DNA from: JAJFFW01 sp965263375
Lineage (GTDB): Bacteria > Pseudomonadota > Alphaproteobacteria > Caulobacterales > Parvularculaceae
Direction: 5' to 3'
DNA: 64,000 nucleotides
NCBI GenBank assembly: GCA_965263375.1
Contig: OZ253669.1
Span: 248,001-312,000, forward strand
Each line of letters opens with the position of its first letter. Within the stretch, counting starts at the first letter, position 1. The translations under genes and the position numbers were made by a program. Positions 34,970-44,676 of this stretch are shown piece after piece. Under the pieces are notes generated by a model. That model was not told the origin of the DNA, did not search any database, and saw only the letters and a list, made by a program, of their open reading frames with translations.

Positions 34970-37900
34970 TCAACCCACTAAAGCGTGATCAAGCAGCGAA
35001 TCAGGCAAAGGCATTAGCCGCGCTTCAAACGTCCATAGCAGGGCTGATGTAATTGATCTATTCGGATAGATTTCCCGCAATAAAGCGCGATAAGCGGCCA
35101 TTTGGCTAAGATAAGCGGGGGATGTATCTTCCACCTGTAAGGGCGGTGGGCGGTTGGTTTTATAGTCGATCACCAAGACTCGGTCTTCGAAAACAGCCAG
35201 CCGGTCAATTTGGCCAGAGATAATAACCCCTTCGCGCAACCCAGCGGGCGCCCCGGCGATTGAAACCTCGGCACGGCTAGCTGGGCCAAAAGCATCGGCA
35301 AAAGCTGGATCGCGTAAGACGGTTAAAACCTCATCACGCCAGCGGTTGCGTTCTTCTTCATCTATGTTGCCAGCAAGCCGCGCGAGTAAGCGGTCCGCCG
35401 CAGCGTCGCGCTCACTATCCGCGACTGGCGGCAGCAATTCCAATAGGCGGTGTAGTACACGGCCGCGCATAAATCGGTCTGCGCCTATAAGTGGAGAGTA
35501 GGCGCCGGGTTCATGAATTCGCGGCGTTTGCGCATGGGCCTCCGCGTCATCAGCAAGACGTGAGGGGGCAAGGCGCCGCGGCCCGCCCTCCTTCGCCGCT
35601 TGTTGAAAAAGCCAAGAAGGGATAGGCGTTTTGTGCTCAGCTGGCGCAGCTATTTTTCGGTCCGGCGGTTGCTTGGTTTGGGCGCATGCAATTCGTTTGC
35701 GATCGCCAGTCCAAGCATTATGAGGCGTGGTTTCAACATTTTCCATGCGGGAAAGGGCGTCTTCGCAAAGGGCCGCCCAAGTTTTTTCCTCAACCGGCTT
35801 ACTGTGGGGGTCACTGCTTTTTCCGCTTTGAAGGCTGCAAATGTAAAGGCGGTCGCGGGCGCGTGTTGCGGCGACATATAAAAGCCTTCTGTATTCTTCA
35901 TAATCACGAAGCTTTGCTTCGGAGCGCGCTGCTGACAACGCAGTGCTGTCATGGTCTTTAGACGCTGATAATATAGGTGCGTTGATGCTCGCTTGTTTTG
36001 CGGCAGGATCCCCGCGAAAAGACGGGGCGGAAAAAATTGGACCTAGTTTCTTAGGGTCCGGCGCGCGGTGGGCGTCTAGTAAAAAGACAACGCCGCTTTC
36101 AAGCCCCTTTGCGCCATGGACTGTCATAACACGAACAGCATTCCCTGTATTGTCAAGATCGCGTTTAATTTCACCTGCGTTTTCTAAGGCCCAAGATAAA
36201 AACCCTTGCAGGCTGCGCGGATTACCGCGCTCATAGGCGAGGGCTTGGCGTAAAAATTCGTCAACAGGCTCGCGCACGGCTTCACTTAGGCGCGCATAAA
36301 GTCTCTTGCGGCCACTATTTTCGCCGTATTCTAAGACGTGAGAAAAGAACGCATACGCCCCTTCGCGTAGGGCAATTTTCCGAGCGAGATTTATTTCTTC
36401 GATCGCATGGGCGTATTTTGAGCTATCTTCGCAATGGGTTTGCAACGCATCCCAAAGCCTAGCCTTTCGATGATGGGCAAGGGAAAAAAGCTCATCATCA
36501 TTGATGTTGAAAAATGGGCTCTTTAACGTTTCAGCAAGAGACAAGTCATCCCCCGGCAGTAACACGGCCCGGGCGTAAGCCATTAGATCCTCAACCGCCG
36601 GATCGCTTAGCAAAGCGAGTTTATCTGCGCCTGCGACTGGTACGCTCTTGTAAGACAGCGATGCGATCATTTGGTGAAACAATGCGCTACGGCTTTGGAC
36701 CAAGATCATAATATCGCCAGGGGTAAGCGGCCGGCCTTCCGCCTCCAGACATTCACTCTTGGCGAGCCAATCTTTGATTGTCGCCGCGATGTGATCACAA
36801 AGCGTTTTGCCGGGGTTGTCTGGCGCCCGTGCATCAACCGGCGCATCCCACGCACTAGCCTCTTCTCTTTCTGGTCTTGGTACGGGCGGCCAATATTCCA
36901 CCAACCCGGCTTCGCCCAAACGATGCGCCTCGTGCAGCAGCGCCGTATCATCAGATAAGCCTTCGCGTGCCTTTTCTTCTGCAAAAAGAGCGTCCACAAA
37001 ATTTAAGACGGGCTCAGTTGTGCGAAATGAAAGGGTGAGGGGGATGTTTTTAAAATTAGGCGTCGCCGCTGATATGGTCTTGCCGAGATCAACCTGCTTT
37101 TGCGCAAAAAGTCCCGCATCCGCGCCTTGGAAAGAATAGATCGATTGTTTTTGGTCGCCCACAGCAAAAAAGGTGCGTGATGCATCGTTTTTGAATGCAT
37201 GGGCGCCCTCGCCTGCAAAAAACTCCTTAAGCGGTCCTTCGATAATCCGCCATTGGCTAGGGCTTGTGTCCTGCGCCTCGTCAAGAAGGATATGGTCAAG
37301 ACCGCCGTCAAGCTTATACATCACCCAAGCGTTTTGATCGCTATTTTGAAATAGACGCCGGGCGGCGATGATCAAATCATCATAGTCAAGGGCGGCGCGG
37401 GCGTCTTTCAATGATTGATAATGGTCGCATACTTTTTCCAGGACTTGTAAAAAAGCGCGGGTATCTTCCAATGCTGCGGCGGCCTTGATTGTGTCCAGAT
37501 GCTCCATGAAAGCCGCCTGGGCTTCCTTTAGGGCGGGGGAAAGAGTTGGGTCGATCTTCTTAATTTCAGCATCGCCCAGCTTACTGCGCGGTCCCCCGCT
37601 TGTTGTGCAGAAGAAGTCGGTTACCGCTTGAAACGCGGTTTCCATGTCTTTAGCTGTACAGAAACTATCGAGTGGCCCCTCTGAAAGTTTTATCGATGTC
37701 TTTAGGCCTTCGGCGAAGATCTCACGCGCCCGTCGAAGAAGGTTTTCGTCAATCGCCTCAATCGCTTTGGCTTTAGCCTGCGTCTCATTCGCCTGTTCGT
37801 CGATGCCTAGCGCATCGGCGCTGGCTGATATCAAGGGCGCCCATCCGCCAGCTTCTTCTAATGTTTGGCTTAATGATTGCCTTCCCATCATCCCTTCACG

Positions 37901-38503
37901 GATTAGGGTTTCCGCGCCGGTCGGGCCAAAGCGCGCTGCAAGGCGAGCAAGCGCGTCTTTTAACGTTGGGTCTGCGCCTGCGCGAATGATGGCGGACGAA
38001 ACAAGGGCTAACGCCTCACCATCTTCAAGAACGGTAAAGCCCGGCGCGACGCCAGCTTCCAGTGGGAAGCGTTTTAGAACACTTTCACAAAAGGAATGGA
38101 TCGTCTGAATTTTAAGCCCGCCCGGTGTTTCAAGGGCGCGCGCAAAAAGTCGGCGCGCTTTGGCGAGCTTTTTTGGGTCGGGGGCCGCGTTATCGCCTGT
38201 AAGTTTTTGCAAAGCATCGGTGAGTTTTGCATCATCAGCCAACGCCCATTTGCCTAGCATTTCAAATAGACGGCCGGCCATTTCCGCCGCCGCCGCTTTG
38301 GTGAAAGTGATGCAGAGGATTTTTGCCGGGTCCGCGCCAGTCAGCAAAAGCCGAGCAGCACGGTCGGTCAAGACACGGGTTTTTCCGGCCCCAGCATTCG
38401 CAGCGACAAAGGCGGACCGCGCCGGATCCGCTGCTTCACGTTGGCGATCGATAGTTTGTTGAAAAGCGTCGGTCACAAGGCTTACTCTTCCTCGGCGCGC
38501 CAT
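34970..38503 (-). CDS. addA: Double-strand break repair helicase-nuclease subunit AddA
   Basis: 1177 residues, the alphaproteobacterial AddA length. This is a UvrD-type helicase with Walker A AANAGAGKTRVLTDRAA at residues ~34-50, ITFTKAAAAEMAGRL, LDEAQDTSPSQWRIIE, QSIYSFQGAD and VMTVHGAKGLESGVVFL. The C-terminal RecB-like nuclease has VLVIDYKTNRPP. It processes broken ends with AddB for RecA loading. The ATG at 38503 overlaps addB by 22 bases; a GTG at 38476 after GAGGAAGAG is an alternative start. Confidence 0.96.
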   Translation of the reverse strand: MARRGRVSLVTDAFQQTIDRQREAADPARSAFVAANAGAGKTRVLTDRAARLLLTGADPAKILCITFTKAAAAEMAGRLFEMLGKWALADDAKLTDALQKLTGDNAAPDPKKLAKARRLFARALETPGGLKIQTIHSFCESVLKRFPLEAGVAPGFTVLEDGEALALVSSAIIRAGADPTLKDALARLAARFGPTGAETLIREGMMGRQSLSQTLEEAGGWAPLISASADALGIDEQANETQAKAKAIEAIDENLLRRAREIFAEGLKTSIKLSEGPLDSFCTAKDMETAFQAVTDFFCTTSGGPRSKLGDAEIKKIDPTLSPALKEAQAAFMEHLDTIKAAAALEDTRAFLQVLEKVCDHYQSLKDARAALDYDDLIIAARRLFQNSDQNAWVMYKLDGGLDHILLDEAQDTSPSQWRIIEGPLKEFFAGEGAHAFKNDASRTFFAVGDQKQSIYSFQGADAGLFAQKQVDLGKTISAATPNFKNIPLTLSFRTTEPVLNFVDALFAEEKAREGLSDDTALLHEAHRLGEAGLVEYWPPVPRPEREEASAWDAPVDARAPDNPGKTLCDHIAATIKDWLAKSECLEAEGRPLTPGDIMILVQSRSALFHQMIASLSYKSVPVAGADKLALLSDPAVEDLMAYARAVLLPGDDLSLAETLKSPFFNINDDELFSLAHHRKARLWDALQTHCEDSSKYAHAIEEINLARKIALREGAYAFFSHVLEYGENSGRKRLYARLSEAVREPVDEFLRQALAYERGNPRSLQGFLSWALENAGEIKRDLDNTGNAVRVMTVHGAKGLESGVVFLLDAHRAPDPKKLGPIFSAPSFRGDPAAKQASINAPILSASKDHDSTALSAARSEAKLRDYEEYRRLLYVAATRARDRLYICSLQSGKSSDPHSKPVEEKTWAALCEDALSRMENVETTPHNAWTGDRKRIACAQTKQPPDRKIAAPAEHKTPIPSWLFQQAAKEGGPRRLAPSRLADDAEAHAQTPRIHEPGAYSPLIGADRFMRGRVLHRLLELLPPVADSERDAAADRLLARLAGNIDEEERNRWRDEVLTVLRDPAFADAFGPASRAEVSIAGAPAGLREGVIISGQIDRLAVFEDRVLVIDYKTNRPPPLQVEDTSPAYLSQMAAYRALLREIYPNRSITSALLWTFEARLMPLPDSLLDHALVG

Positions 38504-41490
38504 TCACGGCGCCGGGCAAGTTGATCATAGTCCCCCCAATTGTCTGTAAATTCTGGGCGCGGCTGTGATAAATAAGGGGTTTGCGGATCATTAAAATGGG
38601 CCAATAAGGCGTAAAGTCCCTCCGCTGCGTCACGAACCGCGTCTTGGGCGGCGGGGCCTTCCGCGCCGGATTGATTTTTTGACGGGGTTGTTTTGTGGCG
38701 GTTCAACATGCGCAAATAATAAAATCCCAAAATGGCGCCGCCCTCTAAACCTTCAAAGCCGCCCTGTTCAGCAATAAGCGCGGTCAGGGGTAATTGGGGG
38801 TTAAAGTCCGCTCTAATTTGTTTCAAAGAGGGCAGGTTTTGGGATTTGTAATCATAAATGCTCAACGCGCCGTCTTTGTTTTGATCAATGCGGTCGGCTC
38901 TTGCCGTCAGGGTAAAGATGGCCCCATTGACGGGAAGATCAATGCGCCCCTCGTCTTCTAAAACGGCTGGGGCGCCAATTTTTAACGCTTCACTATGGAA
39001 TTCTTTAAACCATTCAAGCGCATTGTTAATTGCGCCGCGCCAAAAAGCGTCATGGGCCGATGTGTAACCAAAAGTTGGGGCAATCTCATCAAAAAGGGTG
39101 CGTAGATCTTTTGGGTCGCCCTTGGCGTGACGCTCAAACACGCTATGCAACAGCTCCCCCAGATGGCGGGCGGCAAAGGGCGTTCCAAGCGGGTCAAGCT
39201 GGCGTAGACGGAGGATTTGGCGCGCATATACGCCATAGGGGTCACGCATCAGCTGGCTTATACGGGTGACGGAAAAAACCGTTGGGCGTGCGGTGATCGG
39301 CGGTTTTACAAGGGGCGCATGGACAGGCATGGCGGGGCCCGCATTGTCCATCGCCGCCGCGATGGCGGCGTGGCGCTCTGTTTCGTTGATCCGGTCAAGA
39401 GCGCCTGCGCCAGTGAGAATATTGTTTAACCGCAATATCCAGCGTGAAGGTTTTGCCGGCGCCCCGCCGGAACGTTCCGCACGCGTTAAAAAGACCCGCG
39501 GACTAGCGGCAAGCTGGGCAAAGTCGTGGGCGGCAAGGCCGATCCGTCTTTCGGGGGAAGGAAGGCCGATCTTGCGGCGCATATCCCTTGATAAAAATGG
39601 GTCTGTCGGCGCATCCGCGGGCCAAACGCCTTCATTTAATCCGCTCAAAATAATTTTATCCGCATGCTGTAGGCGTGCTTCAAGGGGGCCGAGCATTAAT
39701 AGCCGCGGATGTGCGTCACCTGGCGGGCGCACCGTTTCAGCGCTAATAAGGCTGGTAATTAATGCGGGATATTCGCTCGCTGTAATTTCCATCACGGGAG
39801 CGTTTAGGGCAAGGTCCGCCATGATCCGCGCGCCGGCATCGCCATCAATGCCGCGCCAAAGGGGGTGGTCGTCGTTAAGGGGCGCGCCGTCTTGGGATAG
39901 AAGTTCTGCTGCTGTTACATGCGCTTTCAAAAACGCGCTAAGTGGTCTTTTATCGTTCGTTAGGGGCCAATGCGCGGCTGCTTCCTCCAAAGCAGGTATA
40001 ATCGACATGGCGCGCGCTTTTATCCGCTCACTGCTATAACTGCTTACTTTCGCTTTAATGGCTGCAACGCCTTTGCCTGCTGGGGCAAGGCCGCGTAAAG
40101 CTTCATCCAGCGCGTCAATCGCCGCCGGACAATCTGGTCCTTCAAGATTGAACCTTGTGCGTGGATGTCTTGCCAGGGCGATCAGTATGCGTGGGTCTGT
40201 TTGCTCGGCGAGCCATTCAGCTATAAACCGTAAATAAGTCCCACACGATGTATTGTGAAAGGGAACGCCCGCTGAATCATCCACCTGAACACCCCAACGA
40301 CGCATTTTTAATGCGACGCGGCGGGTAAGGTCCCGGTCCGGCGTTACTAAAAGCGCTGTCTCGCCAGGGGTTTGTAAAGTTTCGCGCATTTGAAGCGCGA
40401 TGGCTGTCGCTTCCGCCTCTTCATCCTCAGCCTCAATAAAACTAAGGCCCTTTAGCCCCTCGGTTAGGCCGGGGTCAGTGCGTTCTGCTTCTTTAACAAG
40501 GTCGCGCCAATCATCCGTCGCATCTGCTGGGCGCAACGCCAAAGCCAATAGCCCAGCACGCTGAGTAGAAGGTTTTTTATTACGGCTTGGCCAAGGTTGG
40601 ATCTCTTTCGGGTCCACCTTTAAAAATTCCAAAAGCGCTTTTAATCCCGCCTGCGGGTGGGGATCGTCAATCGACGCCCAGCCGCGTTTGTCCAGACCGG
40701 TTGCATTTTCCTCGGAATGGATCGCAAGGCCGGGCAAGATGACGGCGCCTTTAGGCAGGGCGGCCACAATTTTCATCATTCGTGCGACAGCGGGCGCGGA
40801 GCCTGTTGTGCCCGCAATGATGATTGGGCGATCCGGCGGGGACGCAGCCCAACGTTTTGCCTGCGCATTGATGAGGGCGGATCGCCGTGCGGATGGGTCC
40901 ATACGGTCAATGCTTTTTAAATGGGCAGGCCAGGCTTTGGTGATAATTTCAAGAAATGTCAGTGATTGGGCCCAATGCGCCGCGTAGGTTTGCGGCGCCA
41001 GCGTGTTAAGCGCGCCAAAATCTATTTCCTCTGTATAGAAAGAATCAAGTAGCTTAGAAAGCTCCCCCGCGGCGGAAAGCGCGGCTGTCCAGTTTTCTTG
41101 TCCCGCAAAAGCGCGGTCTTTTGCGGCCACCATTTGTGCTAGGAAAAGCTTACGCTCTATGGCGGAAACGGCTGGCGGTAAATCCGCTTCGTCCTCCGCA
41201 TCGCCGGTGAACAGGGAAAGGCTGTCTTCGTCCACATCCCCTAATGGCTTGATTTCTGGCAACAGGACAGCCCCGCGACCTTCCTCTGCAGCGATCAGGC
41301 GGAATTCTTCCCCTAGCGCGCGCGCCGCCCGCCGTGTCGGGGTAATGATAAGGCTTTGCGTTAAAACAAGAGGGTCGTCACTAAGGGCTGTTTTGACGCC
41401 AATCGCTAGGTCGCGCAAAAAAGACCTGCCCGGATCAATTGTAAAATACCGGGGGCCGGAAAGGGCGAAAATGTCACTAGCTTTCAACAC
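38482..41490 (-). CDS. addB: Double-strand break repair protein AddB
   Basis: 1002 residues from a GTG start. The N-terminal half is a degenerate helicase domain with IITPTRRAARALGEEFR. The middle carries ALLVTPDRDLTRRVALKMR and ILSGLNEGVWPAD. The C-terminal RecB-family nuclease domain includes LHSVFERHAKG and LSIYDYKSQNLPSL. It pairs with AddA. I saw no four-Cys iron-sulfur signature as in Bacillus AddB. It lies 71 bases after murU. Confidence 0.94.
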   Translation of the reverse strand: MLKASDIFALSGPRYFTIDPGRSFLRDLAIGVKTALSDDPLVLTQSLIITPTRRAARALGEEFRLIAAEEGRGAVLLPEIKPLGDVDEDSLSLFTGDAEDEADLPPAVSAIERKLFLAQMVAAKDRAFAGQENWTAALSAAGELSKLLDSFYTEEIDFGALNTLAPQTYAAHWAQSLTFLEIITKAWPAHLKSIDRMDPSARRSALINAQAKRWAASPPDRPIIIAGTTGSAPAVARMMKIVAALPKGAVILPGLAIHSEENATGLDKRGWASIDDPHPQAGLKALLEFLKVDPKEIQPWPSRNKKPSTQRAGLLALALRPADATDDWRDLVKEAERTDPGLTEGLKGLSFIEAEDEEAEATAIALQMRETLQTPGETALLVTPDRDLTRRVALKMRRWGVQVDDSAGVPFHNTSCGTYLRFIAEWLAEQTDPRILIALARHPRTRFNLEGPDCPAAIDALDEALRGLAPAGKGVAAIKAKVSSYSSERIKARAMSIIPALEEAAAHWPLTNDKRPLSAFLKAHVTAAELLSQDGAPLNDDHPLWRGIDGDAGARIMADLALNAPVMEITASEYPALITSLISAETVRPPGDAHPRLLMLGPLEARLQHADKIILSGLNEGVWPADAPTDPFLSRDMRRKIGLPSPERRIGLAAHDFAQLAASPRVFLTRAERSGGAPAKPSRWILRLNNILTGAGALDRINETERHAAIAAAMDNAGPAMPVHAPLVKPPITARPTVFSVTRISQLMRDPYGVYARQILRLRQLDPLGTPFAARHLGELLHSVFERHAKGDPKDLRTLFDEIAPTFGYTSAHDAFWRGAINNALEWFKEFHSEALKIGAPAVLEDEGRIDLPVNGAIFTLTARADRIDQNKDGALSIYDYKSQNLPSLKQIRADFNPQLPLTALIAEQGGFEGLEGGAILGFYYLRMLNRHKTTPSKNQSGAEGPAAQDAVRDAAEGLYALLAHFNDPQTPYLSQPRPEFTDNWGDYDQLARRREWRAEEE

Positions 41491-41561
41491 GCGCGCTAAT
41501 TAAGCACGCTTTCGCCTTAAAGCTAAACGAAAAGTCTACCCAGGTTATTTTCGCTGAAGAA

Positions 41562-42321
41562 TTAGGCGCTCTTTCTTTGCGCCAAATAGGCTTCCGCCGC
41601 CTCAAGGCCAGCCGGGTCGCCCACATGCATCCAGAACCCGTCATGGACAACGCCGTATAGGCGTTCTTGCTTCTGCGGCTTGGCGCCATAACATCGCCGT
41701 AGAAAAGGGCCCGTCAGGCGCATCCTTTAAAAGGGCGCTGTTTAATATTTGGAGGCCGGTGAACACATAAGGCGCATAGTCGGCTTGCCGAAAAGCGATA
41801 GGGCCTGCCGTGTCATCAGCGCAAGCGTGGATGAAGTCGCCTTGTCCATCATAGCCGCTTGTCGCCTCAATCGGCGAAAGCAACAATAACATGTCCATTT
41901 TTGCACTATCCCATGCCTGGGCGAGCCTTTCGCAAGGCTCAGCCCCCGGTCCGTCCACTAAGATTGCGTCGGTATTGGTGCAGAAGATTGGCGCGTCATC
42001 GAAGTGATGCGCGGCTTTTTTTAGCCCGCCGCCGGTTTCCAATAACTCGGCCCTTTCATCAGAGATTGTGATCCGCGGCGCTGAGCGTGTTTTGACATGC
42101 CCCTCAATCTGATCGGCGAGGTAATGCACATTTACGACCGCATGATTGACGCCGGCGCGTGCAAAACGATCAAGGGTGTAATCGATAAGGGCTGTGCCGC
42201 TAACTGAAATAAGGGGCTTTGGTTGGTGATCTGTAAGCGGACGCATACGCGTGCCGAGACCTGCGGCCAAAACCATTGCCGTTTTCGGGGTGGAACTGGG
42301 CAACTGCATTGGCGACATCAT
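41562..42321 (-). pseudogene. murU: N-acetylmuramate-1-phosphate uridylyltransferase MurU, interrupted by a one-base frameshift
   Basis: A sugar-nucleotidyltransferase with the pyrophosphorylase signature AMVLAAGLGTRMRPLTDHQP and the family motifs GTALIDYTLDRFARAG and LETGGGLKKAAHHF. The first frame stops early after AEARTPIRRCP. The conserved C-terminus RLYGVVHDGFWMHVGDPAGL continues in another frame and ends at 41562. Removing a single base (an extra A near 41664-41667) joins the halves as AEARRLYGVVHDG, with the expected spacing and 252 residues in all. It may be a sequencing error or a real inactivating mutation. It overlaps amgK by 4 bases (ATGA), indicating coupling. MurU makes UDP-MurNAc from MurNAc-1-phosphate in peptidoglycan recycling. 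Confidence 0.8.
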
Positions 42322-43421
42322 GGGGCAAGATCCGGCATATGGCGTTCAAAGAATGCTCGTACTGGCGAAAGCACAGGGTGTTTTAAATCGTTCTTAAAAT
42401 GCGCTTCAACCCGCGGGAAGAAAGCCGCATAGCGAGGTTTTTTGTAATGATCAACAAGGCGCGCAAAAACCCCAAGGATTTTTGCATTTCTTTGTGCGCC
42501 TAAGATTGCATATTCTTTTAAGAAGTCTTGCGCCTCAAAGGCTTTATCGCCTGTGCTTTCATCGACATAACGCGCGATCATCGCTTTGACGAGATCTTGC
42601 GATGTGTCGCGGCGAGCATCCTCAAGGAGGGAGACAAGATCATAAGCGGGGGAGCCATAAAGACCGTCTTGGAAGTCGATTAACCCCACGCGGGCGGGAC
42701 CCGAACGCCCCGGCAACCACAAAAGGTTCTCCGCATGGAAATCACGCAGGACAATCGTTTTTGGCGCACTTAGATCGTCAAGCACGGGTGTCCAAGCGGC
42801 GCGGTATTCCGTCTTGATCTCAGCGTTTGGGTGTTCACCTTTGATGCGTTTCCAATACCATTCAATGACAAGATCGATTTCGGCCTCAAGGGCCACGCGA
42901 TCATAAGTCAGCATTTGATAGTTGGCACTCGACGGCGGCGCGATATGCGCACGGCGCAGTGCGATTAGGGCGTCAATCGCTGTTCCGTAAAGGGATAACT
43001 CATCTGCGCCATTCGGAATAGCGTGGGCAAAAAGGTCATCGCCAAAATCTTCGATCAAAGCGAAACCGTTCTCAGCGTCCGCGGCGTAAACCTCTGGCGC
43101 CGACAGCCCAGCTTCGCGCAAGGCGCCCGCGACAGCGGTAAAAGCGTTCAGGTTCGGTCCTGCAAGACGAGCCATTGCATTATAGCCAAGGGCATTGCGT
43201 TTTCTTGCGTCGGCGTCCGGCGGGCATGGGGCGCTTTCAGCGGCGGGCGGCGCATCCATCAAAAGGGCCGGGCGGTCATTAAGGCTTAACCGGAAATAAC
43301 GGCGAGAAGAGGCGTCGGCGGTTAAAGCCGTTACGGGGGCGGCGCCCCAACCTGTGTTCGCCAAAAAGGCGGCGCGCGCTTCAGCTCGGGGATCATCAAT
43401 TGGAAGTGCGGAAATGCTCAT
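42318..43421 (-). CDS. amgK: Anomeric N-acetylmuramate/N-acetylglucosamine kinase AmgK (aminoglycoside phosphotransferase family)
   Basis: 367 residues with the phosphotransferase fold. It starts with DASSRRYFRLSLNDRPALLM, and the catalytic loop is IVLRDFHAENLLWLP. The metal-binding motif is VGLIDFQDGLYGSPAYDLVSL. The start follows AAAGGAG. Family and position before a MurU-type gene identify it as AmgK, which phosphorylates the anomeric carbon of MurNAc released from cell-wall turnover. This bypasses de novo UDP-MurNAc synthesis and affects fosfomycin tolerance in bacteria that have it. It is 69 bases after tsaE. Confidence 0.88.
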   Translation of the reverse strand: MSISALPIDDPRAEARAAFLANTGWGAAPVTALTADASSRRYFRLSLNDRPALLMDAPPAAESAPCPPDADARKRNALGYNAMARLAGPNLNAFTAVAGALREAGLSAPEVYAADAENGFALIEDFGDDLFAHAIPNGADELSLYGTAIDALIALRRAHIAPPSSANYQMLTYDRVALEAEIDLVIEWYWKRIKGEHPNAEIKTEYRAAWTPVLDDLSAPKTIVLRDFHAENLLWLPGRSGPARVGLIDFQDGLYGSPAYDLVSLLEDARRDTSQDLVKAMIARYVDESTGDKAFEAQDFLKEYAILGAQRNAKILGVFARLVDHYKKPRYAAFFPRVEAHFKNDLKHPVLSPVRAFFERHMPDLAP

Positions 43422-43490
43422 AATCTCCTTTGTGGCAAATTACCTTTAATGAGTTCCTGCCATCAGCGCCAAACTGCTCATAAAGTAGGG

Positions 43491-43970
43491 CTAATCCTTG
43501 ATTAAATTGAGATTTTTTAGGCGTTTTACCCAATTTTCGCCGCTGCGGATGACAGCCTGGCGTGGTGTTTGGGCCGGATTTAAAGCAATGATAAGTGGGT
43601 CGGGTGGTAATTGGTCTTCGATCCTTTCCGGCCATTCGATCACGCTAACGCCTTGGTCGAGCGCTTCTTCAAAGCCTAGCTCCCAAATTTCTTCTATGGA
43701 TTCAAGGCGGTACAAGTCGAAATGCCATAGCGTGAAGTCGCCGCAATTTTGGGCTTTTGCCTCATATGTCTCGACCAGGGCAAATGTGGGGCTTGGCGCT
43801 TCACGAGCCCCTGTCGCCGCTTTAATGAGCCCGCGCGCCAGGGTGGTTTTTCCCGCGCCCAATGGACCCATTAGGCAGAGCACATCCCCCGGCTGCACAT
43901 GGGGCGCAAGCGACGCGCCTAGAGCCGCCGTCGCTTCATCATCCGCCAATTTTATGGTTGTTTCGATCAA
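43491..43970 (-). CDS. tsaE: tRNA threonylcarbamoyladenosine biosynthesis ATPase TsaE
   Basis: 159 residues, starting at a TTG because no in-frame ATG lies upstream. P-loop LMGPLGAGKTTLARGLI, then SPTFALVETYEA and WHFDLYRLESIEEIWELGFEE, and VSVIEWPERIEDQLPP. All are TsaE hallmarks. It is the ATPase that supports the TsaBD complex in making t6A37 of tRNA. It heads the minus-strand tsaE-amgK-murU-addB-addA-trxA series and is divergent from the ferredoxin gene. Confidence 0.95.
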   Translation of the reverse strand: MIETTIKLADDEATAALGASLAPHVQPGDVLCLMGPLGAGKTTLARGLIKAATGAREAPSPTFALVETYEAKAQNCGDFTLWHFDLYRLESIEEIWELGFEEALDQGVSVIEWPERIEDQLPPDPLIIALNPAQTPRQAVIRSGENWVKRLKNLNLIKD

Positions 43971-44181
43971 AGAATGATCTCTTAATTACTTTGTAACAAA
44001 GGTTGTCACGATAAACCGCCTTGTCAGGGGCGCCAAGCTATCAGCAGGTCTTGCGTAATTTTATTCGCAGCGTTTGGTGCAGCAGAGACAATATATCGCT
44101 TGCCCTCCACGCTAAGGCCGTTACATCTACGTTTTAAATTTGACGACGAATTCTTACGATAAAGGTCGGGTTTTAAGCGTT

Positions 44182-44502
44182 ATGCCGAAAATTACATATA
44201 TTGAGCACTCTGGTACAGAACACGTTATTGACGCAGAAAATGGCGTCTCTGTGATGGAGGCGGCAGTCAAAAATATGGTGCCGGGCATTGACGCCGATTG
44301 TGGCGGCGCCTGTGCTTGCGCTACGTGTCATGTTTATGTCGACAAAGAATGGGCCAGTAAAACCGGCGAGGTGAAGCCGATGGAAGAGTCCATGCTCGAT
44401 TTTGCATCTGAGCCAAACGAAACTTCTCGCCTTTCTTGCCAGATTACGGTTAGCGATGAACTTGATGGGCTGGTTGTGCGCTTGCCGGAGTTTCAGGGGT
44501 AA
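44182..44502 (+). CDS. [2Fe-2S] ferredoxin, adrenodoxin type
   Basis: 106 residues from the ATG at 44182; a longer frame from 44140 adds a non-conserved leader. The cluster ligands form the vertebrate/adrenodoxin-type pattern in DCGGACACATCHVYV with a fourth Cys in SRLSCQITV. The C-terminal LDGLVVRLPEFQ is typical. Such ferredoxins deliver electrons to cytochrome P450, iron-sulfur assembly or monooxygenases; the partner is not evident. No strong ribosome-binding site is visible. Confidence 0.92.
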   Translation: MPKITYIEHSGTEHVIDAENGVSVMEAAVKNMVPGIDADCGGACACATCHVYVDKEWASKTGEVKPMEESMLDFASEPNETSRLSCQITVSDELDGLVVRLPEFQG

Positions 44503-44676
44503 AGCCCAAGAAATTCTAGTGTTGTTTCGAAGTCGTTACATTTCTCGAAAGAGCGATTGCACCTGTATCTAGTCCGAGATCTAGTCTAAAGGCGCGTATC
44601 TGGCTTTTAAGGAAGTCTTCTTCAAAGCTATGGCGCATTACAGATAATTTGTGTCGAAACTGGAATAAAGCGACTT

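Noticed and set aside
39266..40039. A 257-codon open frame on the plus strand
   Set aside because: It lies wholly antisense to addB, is rich in Arg and Ser, and matches no family.
41477..41689. A short minus-strand frame across the end of murU
   Set aside because: It is the third frame, not the one that continues MurU; the conserved C-terminus lies in the frame ending at 41562.
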